Source of the DNA: Streptomyces sp. cf386
GTDB lineage: Bacteria > Actinomycetota > Actinomycetes > Streptomycetales > Streptomycetaceae
Length of the DNA: 64,000 nucleotides
Direction of reading: 5' to 3'
NCBI RefSeq assembly: GCF_900103585.1
Contig: NZ_FNHV01000003.1
Location: 124,001 to 188,000, forward strand
Below, piece by piece: positions 61,130 to 64,000 of this stretch. Made by a program: the position numbers and the translations under genes. Positions within the stretch are counted from its first letter, which is position 1. Each line of letters starts with the position of its first letter. Below the pieces are notes generated by a model. The model searched no databases. It worked only from the letters and a program-made list of their open reading frames with translations, and had not been told where the DNA came from.

Positions 61130-62107
61130 GTGCACACGACCGTTTTCCACAGCGCGGACCTGCCGCAGACCGAGCGACCGGCCCGCTTCGACGACTTCCT
61201 GCTCCACAGCGACCATCCGATGCGGGTCACGGAGACGGACCCGGAACCCTTCCAGGCCACGGCACGGGCGCTCGACCTCGGTCCGGTGAACATCGTGGAG
61301 CTGACCTGCTCGCCGTCCCTGGTGCGGCGCACCCCGGCGATGATCCGGCAGGCGGACCCGGAACTGTGCTCGGTCGTCTTCCCGCGGCACGGCGCGCTGG
61401 TGGTGGCCCAGGCCGGGCGCGAGGCCCTGCTGGGCGAGCGGGATCTCGTGCTCTACGACAGCTCGCGGCCGTTCAGCGTGCGGATGACCGGCCGGGGACC
61501 GGTCACGCTGGTGCGCGCACACGTCCCCCGCTCCCTGCTGCCGCTGTCCGCCCGCCACACCGACCGGCTGCTCGGGACCCGCTTACCCGGCCGGGAGGGC
61601 GTGGGCGCGCTGCTCACCCACTTCCTCGGCGACCTGGCCGCCGACCGGCTCCCCCGCACCGGCGCCGATATCGACCGGCTGAGCGCGGTGACCCTGGACC
61701 TGCTGGCCGCCACGCTCGCCCACCATCTGGACTCCCGCCCGCGGCTGCCGGACGAGTCCCGTCGAAGAACCCTGCTGCTGAGCGTCGAGGCCTTCGTCCA
61801 GGACCACCTGTCGGACCCGGATCTCTCACCCCGGGACATCGCCGCCGCCCACCACATCTCCGTCAGCTATCTGCACCGCCTCTTCCGGAGCCGCGACACC
61901 ACCGTCACGGAGCTGATCCGCCACCGGCGCCTGGAGCGGGCCCGCCGTGCGCTCACGGACCCCGGGCTGCGGGATGTGCCACTGCACCGCATCGCGACCG
62001 ACTGCGGATTCCGGGAGCACGCGGCCTTCACCCGTGCCTTCAACGCCGCGTACGGCATGCCGCCACGGGACTGGCGCCGCCAGGCCCTCCGGGCGCCTCG
62101 TGGCTGA
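61130..62107 (+). CDS. AraC-family regulator 1, with a TTA codon
   Basis: 325 residues. The N-terminal half is a cupin-like AraC-binding domain (ELTCSPSLVRRTPAMIRQADPELCSVVFP, LVLYDSSRPFSVRM). The C-terminal pair of helix-turn-helix motifs is SPRDIAAAHHISVSYLHRLF and LHRIATDCGFREHAAFTRAFNAAYGMPPRDWRR. The GTG follows GGGGGGAA. Leu152 is encoded by TTA at 61583-61585, the codon read by bldA tRNA in Streptomyces, so translation is probably developmentally gated. The second AraC gene follows without a gap. Confidence 0.9.
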   Translation: MHTTVFHSADLPQTERPARFDDFLLHSDHPMRVTETDPEPFQATARALDLGPVNIVELTCSPSLVRRTPAMIRQADPELCSVVFPRHGALVVAQAGREALLGERDLVLYDSSRPFSVRMTGRGPVTLVRAHVPRSLLPLSARHTDRLLGTRLPGREGVGALLTHFLGDLAADRLPRTGADIDRLSAVTLDLLAATLAHHLDSRPRLPDESRRRTLLLSVEAFVQDHLSDPDLSPRDIAAAHHISVSYLHRLFRSRDTTVTELIRHRRLERARRALTDPGLRDVPLHRIATDCGFREHAAFTRAFNAAYGMPPRDWRRQALRAPRG

Positions 62108-62120
62108 GGGCCGGGACACC

Positions 62121-63017
62121 GTGGGAGGACTCATCCGGGGATACGGCCGACCCGCCGTCTCCATCCGGCAACACGTCCGGCTCGTCGAGCTCGGGGCGGC
62201 ATCGGTGTGGTCGGTGACCTGCCCTCCGCTGTATTCCCGGGCCCTCGCGCCGGTCCGGCGGACGGCCACCCGCCAGTTCCACCTGGTCCTGCTCCTGGAG
62301 GGCGAGGCGGCGATCGTCCACGACGGGCGCGAAACGCCCCTGCGTGCGGGCGACTTCCACTTCGACGACCACTTACGACCGCTGCAGCTGCGCTCCGGCC
62401 CGATCCGGGCCGTCGGCATCGGGATCCCCGAGGCGCTGCTCCCCCTGCCCCCGGAGGAGGCGGACCGGATGCCGGGCCGCCTGATCACGGGCCGTACGGG
62501 TGCGGGCGCCCTCCTGGCCCGGCTGCTCACCCAGCTGACGGAGGACACCGGCACCTTCCAGCCCGCGGACGGACCGCGCCTGGGAACGGTCCTGGGCAAC
62601 ATGGTGGCGGCACTGCTGGCCCACTCCCCCGACGACGGTGACTGCGCCCCGCCGGAGACCCCGAGCCGGACGTTGCCCCCACGCATCAGGGGGTTCATCC
62701 AACGCCGCCTGTCCGACCCGGAGTTGACCCCGCGCGCCGTCGCCGCCGCGCACGGCATCTCGCTCAGCTATCTGCACCGCCTCTTCGAGGAGGAGAGCGA
62801 GACCGTCGCCGCGTACATCCGCCGCCGACGCCTGGAACGCGCCCGCTTCGACCTCGCCGACCCGGCCCAGGCGGCCACACCGGTCCACGCCATCGCCGCA
62901 CGCTGGGGCTTCGCCCGGGCCACCGACTTCACCCGGGCCTTCCGGGCGGCGTACGGCATCCCGCCGACGGACTTCCGGCGGCACGCCGGCGTCCTCGGTG
63001 GACGGAATGCCACATGA
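62121..63017 (+). CDS. AraC-family regulator 2, with a TTA codon
   Basis: About 298 residues from the GTG at 62121, which has GAGGG 10 bases upstream; an alternative GTG at 62100 would overlap the previous gene. The domain order is the same as in its neighbour: VWSVTCPPLYSRALAPVRRT, FHLVLLLEGEAAIVHDGRETPLRAGDF, then TPRAVAAAHGISLSYLHRLF and HAIAARWGFARATDFTRAFRAAYGIPPTDFRRH. A Leu in DDHLRPL is encoded by TTA at 62373-62375. It appears to be a tandem paralog. Its targets are unknown. Confidence 0.88.
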   Translation: MGGLIRGYGRPAVSIRQHVRLVELGAASVWSVTCPPLYSRALAPVRRTATRQFHLVLLLEGEAAIVHDGRETPLRAGDFHFDDHLRPLQLRSGPIRAVGIGIPEALLPLPPEEADRMPGRLITGRTGAGALLARLLTQLTEDTGTFQPADGPRLGTVLGNMVAALLAHSPDDGDCAPPETPSRTLPPRIRGFIQRRLSDPELTPRAVAAAHGISLSYLHRLFEEESETVAAYIRRRRLERARFDLADPAQAATPVHAIAARWGFARATDFTRAFRAAYGIPPTDFRRHAGVLGGRNAT

Positions 63018-63104
63018 GTGTGCTCTGAGCGCCAACGTCTCAACTGCCGCAGCCAGCAATGCTGTTGCTCGGTTCACTTCCCGCTCTTGAGAGAGAGGTT
63101 CGTG

Positions 63105-63590
63105 ATGAAGAAGCTGCGACTTGCCACCGTCACCGCACTCAGCACGCTGGCTGTGGGAGCCGGCATGATCTTCCCGTCATCCGCACAGGCCGCCACCTAC
63201 TGGACGTTCAAGAACGAGCGGTTCGGCACGTGCCTGACCGCCGGGGACAGCGGAACGGCGTACGCCACCCTCTGCCAGGGCTGGAACCGGCAGCAGTGGG
63301 ACTGGGTCGGCGACGGGCCGGGCAACTTCATGCAGCTCAAGAACCGTGAGACCGGCAAGTGCCTGGTGACCGACAACAAGTCGGACGTCAACGCCGTCTG
63401 GCTGGGCACATGCAACGCCGTCAATGGCCAGTGGTGGTACTACGCCGCCGACACGCAGGGCATTTTCAACAACCTCGGCGGGCCCAACGACGGCCACCTC
63501 AGAACGAGCAACAACCCGGACGCGGTCTACGCCACCGACGCCGGCCAGGAGCCGGCCTCCTACTACACCTGGACCGGCACTCACAACTGA
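63105..63590 (+). CDS. Secreted ricin-type lectin-like protein
   Basis: 161 residues. Signal peptide MKKLRLATVTALSTLAVGAG to about AQA (residue 29), then a single beta-trefoil-like domain with three short subrepeats: ERFGTCLTAGDSG..QGWNRQQWDW, KNRETGKCLVTDNKS..GQWWYY, and HLRTSNNPDAVYAT. The Q-x-W motifs mark the ricin B fold, and cysteines pair within subrepeats. A GAGAGAGG site precedes the ATG. Carbohydrate binding is likely; the ligand is unknown. Confidence 0.85.
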   Translation: MKKLRLATVTALSTLAVGAGMIFPSSAQAATYWTFKNERFGTCLTAGDSGTAYATLCQGWNRQQWDWVGDGPGNFMQLKNRETGKCLVTDNKSDVNAVWLGTCNAVNGQWWYYAADTQGIFNNLGGPNDGHLRTSNNPDAVYATDAGQEPASYYTWTGTHN

Positions 63591-63597
63591 ACACCGC

Positions 63598-64000
63598 TCA
63601 ACTGACCCCGCACCGCGCCTCGATCCCCGCGATCACGAGGGCAAGCCCCTCTTCGAAGTGCCGGTCGTAGTCAGCGAAGATCTCCGCGCCCGCCTGAGCC
63701 GACAAGGGAAAGTCGGCCATCAGGCGGGCGCGTTCGGCTACGTCGTACCCTTCCCGGCGCTCGCCCGCCATGGGCTCGACGCCCTGCTCCTCGGTGACGA
63801 AGCCGAGGGTGTAGAAGTACGTCGTCGAGGTCGCGCGGACCGCGTCGGCGAGGGCGAAGCCGGCGGCCGTGAAGAGGCGCAGGTTGGCCTCCATCTGCTC
63901 GGCGTGCTCGATGCCGGTGAAGCGTGAGCCGCTGAAGACCTTCGCGCCGTCGCGGTAGCCGAGCAGCGCCGCGCGCAGCCCGCGGTTGGACTTGAGCAGC
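63598..64000 (-). CDS. TetR-family regulator, C-terminal part (gene runs off the right edge)
   Basis: 134 codons of a reverse-strand gene are visible. They encode the TetR_C_1 type ligand domain: LLKSNRGLRAALLGYRDGAKVF, FTGIEHAEQMEANLRLFTAAGFA, TSTTYFYTLGFVTEEQGVEP and a C-terminal DRHFEEGLALVIAGIEAR. This is the tetracycline-repressor subgroup, judged by resemblance. The DNA-binding domain lies outside the window. The frame is open to the edge. Confidence 0.8.
   Translation of the reverse strand, partial: LLKSNRGLRAALLGYRDGAKVFSGSRFTGIEHAEQMEANLRLFTAAGFALADAVRATSTTYFYTLGFVTEEQGVEPMAGERREGYDVAERARLMADFPLSAQAGAEIFADYDRHFEEGLALVIAGIEARCGVS

Overview
The window is a high-GC actinobacterial chromosome segment, almost certainly from Streptomyces. 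GTG starts are frequent, third codon positions are G/C-rich, and long antisense shadow frames occur everywhere. The gene content includes the sigQ-afsQ1-afsQ2 signalling locus, a propionyl/acetyl-CoA carboxylase cluster, a DUF397 gene and TTA-containing regulators. About 57 genes are described. There are no tRNA or rRNA genes, no CRISPR array and no complete insertion sequence. Functions come from reading motifs and gene context; no database search was run.

Layout. Positions 1-9000 hold the 5' end of an adenylate cyclase gene (reverse strand), biotin protein ligase, the acyl-CoA carboxylase beta and epsilon subunits, a GDSL esterase, a 42-residue membrane protein, Maf, a small membrane protein, the biotinylated alpha subunit AccA2 and a TetR regulator. 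Positions 9000-19200 hold a DeoR regulator, an LpdA-like quinone reductase, a gamma-glutamylcyclotransferase fold protein, purine nucleoside phosphorylase, a phospho-sugar mutase, a PIG-V-like mannosyltransferase and two PH-domain membrane proteins. Positions 19400-23960 hold deoC, two overlapping aldehyde dehydrogenase-family genes, a uridine-kinase-like P-loop kinase and a small lipoprotein. Positions 24155-28100 are sigQ / afsQ1-afsQ2-lipoprotein. Positions 28300-36860 carry VanZ, PspC, an MFS/LysR divergent pair, a hydrolase, adenosine deaminase, a secreted repeat protein, an ECF sigma factor overlapping a STAS gene, and an AEC transporter. Positions 36949-46992 (reverse strand) are thymidine phosphorylase, cytidine deaminase, a nucleoside ABC importer (two permeases and an ATPase), two BMP-family lipoproteins and an M20 amidohydrolase. 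Positions 47381-49824 are small accessory genes and a gene scar. Positions 49825-60926 are a nonulosonic-acid (Neu/Kdn type) surface glycopolymer cluster. Positions 61130-64000 hold two AraC regulators, a secreted lectin-like protein and the 3' part of a TetR gene.

How it works together. The strongest system-level signal is a nucleoside uptake and catabolism network spread over about 33 kb. A perfect 12-bp palindrome, CTACGCGCGTAG, lies just upstream of pnp, deoC, add and the ABC importer operon. A shared variant, TAACGCGCGTAG, lies upstream of each BMP lipoprotein gene. The encoded steps are consecutive: import, deamination, phosphorolysis, pentose-phosphate mutation, aldol cleavage, and probably aldehyde oxidation. 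No obvious regulator for this operator can be assigned in the window. The second notable system is the glycopolymer cluster. It has a NeuB-like synthase, a NeuA-phosphatase fusion, and two paralogous glycosyltransferase-polysialyltransferase modules in opposite orientation around an acyltransferase. Two AraC genes with TTA (bldA-type) codons lie beside it.
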